A program made the position numbers and the translations under genes. The notes under the pieces were generated by a model. It did no database searches. It was not told the origin of the DNA and saw only the letters and a program-made list of their open reading frames with translations. A stretch of 6,772 nt of DNA from positions 1 through 6,772 of the forward strand of contig JAJZFE010000482.1 in the NCBI GenBank assembly GCA_021798655.1. The letters are read 5' to 3'. Source of the stretch: Acidobacteriota bacterium. GTDB taxonomy: Bacteria; Acidobacteriota; Terriglobia; Terriglobales; Acidobacteriaceae. Positions 6,340-6,772 of this stretch are shown here, piece by piece; the first letter of the stretch is position 1; the number at the start of each line of letters is the position of its first letter.

Positions 6340-6772
6340 ATGCCCGTAAAGCTAAAGATCGGTCGCGGCAAACATCCCTTCCTCTGGAAGCTAGGCCAGT
6401 TTGTGCTGGCTGCGGCGCTGGCCTGCTTCGTGCTCGGCGGCATCGTCTTCGGCTACTTCTACTTCAAGTACCGTGGCGAGGTCGACACGCGCCTGGCGCA
6501 GGGCCCGCTCTTCGCCTCGGTCGCACAGGTCTACGCCGCCCCGCAGGAGGTTCGCCCCGGCCAGCAGCTCTCGGCCGTCTCCATCGCCGCCTCGCTGCGC
6601 CGCGCCGGTTACAACAGCCCGCAGCAGCTCGGCGACTACCAGCTGCGCCCCAGCGGCGATCAGGAGTCCATCCTCATCAAGCCTGGCGCGCAAAGCTACC
6701 TTGCCACCGACGGCGCTACCATCACCACCGCCACGGGACCGGACGGCCACCCCGTCGTCAAGTCCATCATCG
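6340..6772 (+). CDS. Bifunctional penicillin-binding protein (PBP1 type), N-terminal part
   Basis: The frame is open from ATG 6340 through the right edge, giving the first 144 residues. A short basic cytoplasmic tail ([17 protein letters not shown]) is followed by one membrane segment (about residues 19-41, [20 protein letters not shown]), then a periplasmic region. [18 protein letters not shown] (61-78) and [18 protein letters not shown] (85-102) match the start of the UB2H-like regulatory domain found in PBP1b-type class A enzymes, just before the glycosyltransferase domain. Such enzymes polymerise and cross-link peptidoglycan. The catalytic domains lie beyond the window, so activity cannot be checked. 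The gene begins 30 bases after proS on the same strand with no recognisable Shine-Dalgarno, so it could be read from the proS transcript. Alternative: a transglycosylase without a transpeptidase domain. The family call rests on the topology and the VYAAPQ/RRAGY pattern. Confidence 0.82.
   Translation, partial: MPVKLKIGRGKHPFLWKLGQFVLAAALACFVLGGIVFGYFYFKYRGEVDTRLAQGPLFASVAQVYAAPQEVRPGQQLSAVSIAASLRRAGYNSPQQLGDYQLRPSGDQESILIKPGAQSYLATDGATITTATGPDGHPVVKSII

Noticed and set aside
6391..6750. A minus-strand open frame opposite the last gene
   Set aside because: The plus-strand frame gives a basic tail, a membrane helix and a PBP1b-like segment, which is a far better explanation.

Overview
The window is ordinary GC-rich, densely packed bacterial chromosome. 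It carries seven genes: two partial genes at the edges and five complete ones. Its flavour suggests Acidobacteriota of the Terriglobia type (Granulicella, Terriglobus, Edaphobacter and relatives). The reasons are the C/G-rich third codon positions, a Thermus-type GluRS, a cupin of the Granulicella/Acidobacterium hydroxynitrile-lyase family, LPS-type KdsD (Gram-negative envelope), and a short degenerate heptamer repeat between genes. This placement is inference from gene content, not from a marker search.

Layout. 1-99 (+) is the proline/tyrosine-rich C-terminal end of an unidentified gene. 161-1669 (+) is gltX, glutamyl-tRNA synthetase. 1716-2177 (+) is a secreted single-domain cupin with an HxHxxxQ...H metal site. 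Convergent to it are two translationally coupled minus-strand genes, 3293-2682 (membrane-anchored TlpA-like thioredoxin) followed by 2685-2194 (stand-alone DsbD N-terminal-like domain with a Cys pair). Divergent from those is 3386-4384 (+) kdsD, arabinose-5-phosphate isomerase, followed by 4450-6309 (+) proS, prolyl-tRNA synthetase with editing domain. Last is 6340 to the edge (+), the N-terminus of a bifunctional PBP1-type peptidoglycan synthase.

How they fit together. gltX and proS charge tRNAs. kdsD feeds Kdo synthesis for LPS and the PBP builds peptidoglycan, so the right half is translation plus envelope assembly. The minus-strand pair looks like a small periplasmic thiol-redox unit: a tethered thioredoxin and a DsbD-alpha-like partner lacking the DsbD membrane channel. 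The cupin is predicted to be exported to the same compartment, but nothing links it functionally to the redox pair.

No mobile element, CRISPR array, tRNA, rRNA or riboswitch was seen, and no gap exceeds 90 bases. I found no convincing new multi-gene system. The points most worth a second look are the TlpA/DsbD-alpha pair, the exported HNL-like cupin, the heptamer repeat and possible leaderless start before proS, and a hairpin spanning both stop codons of the convergent genes.
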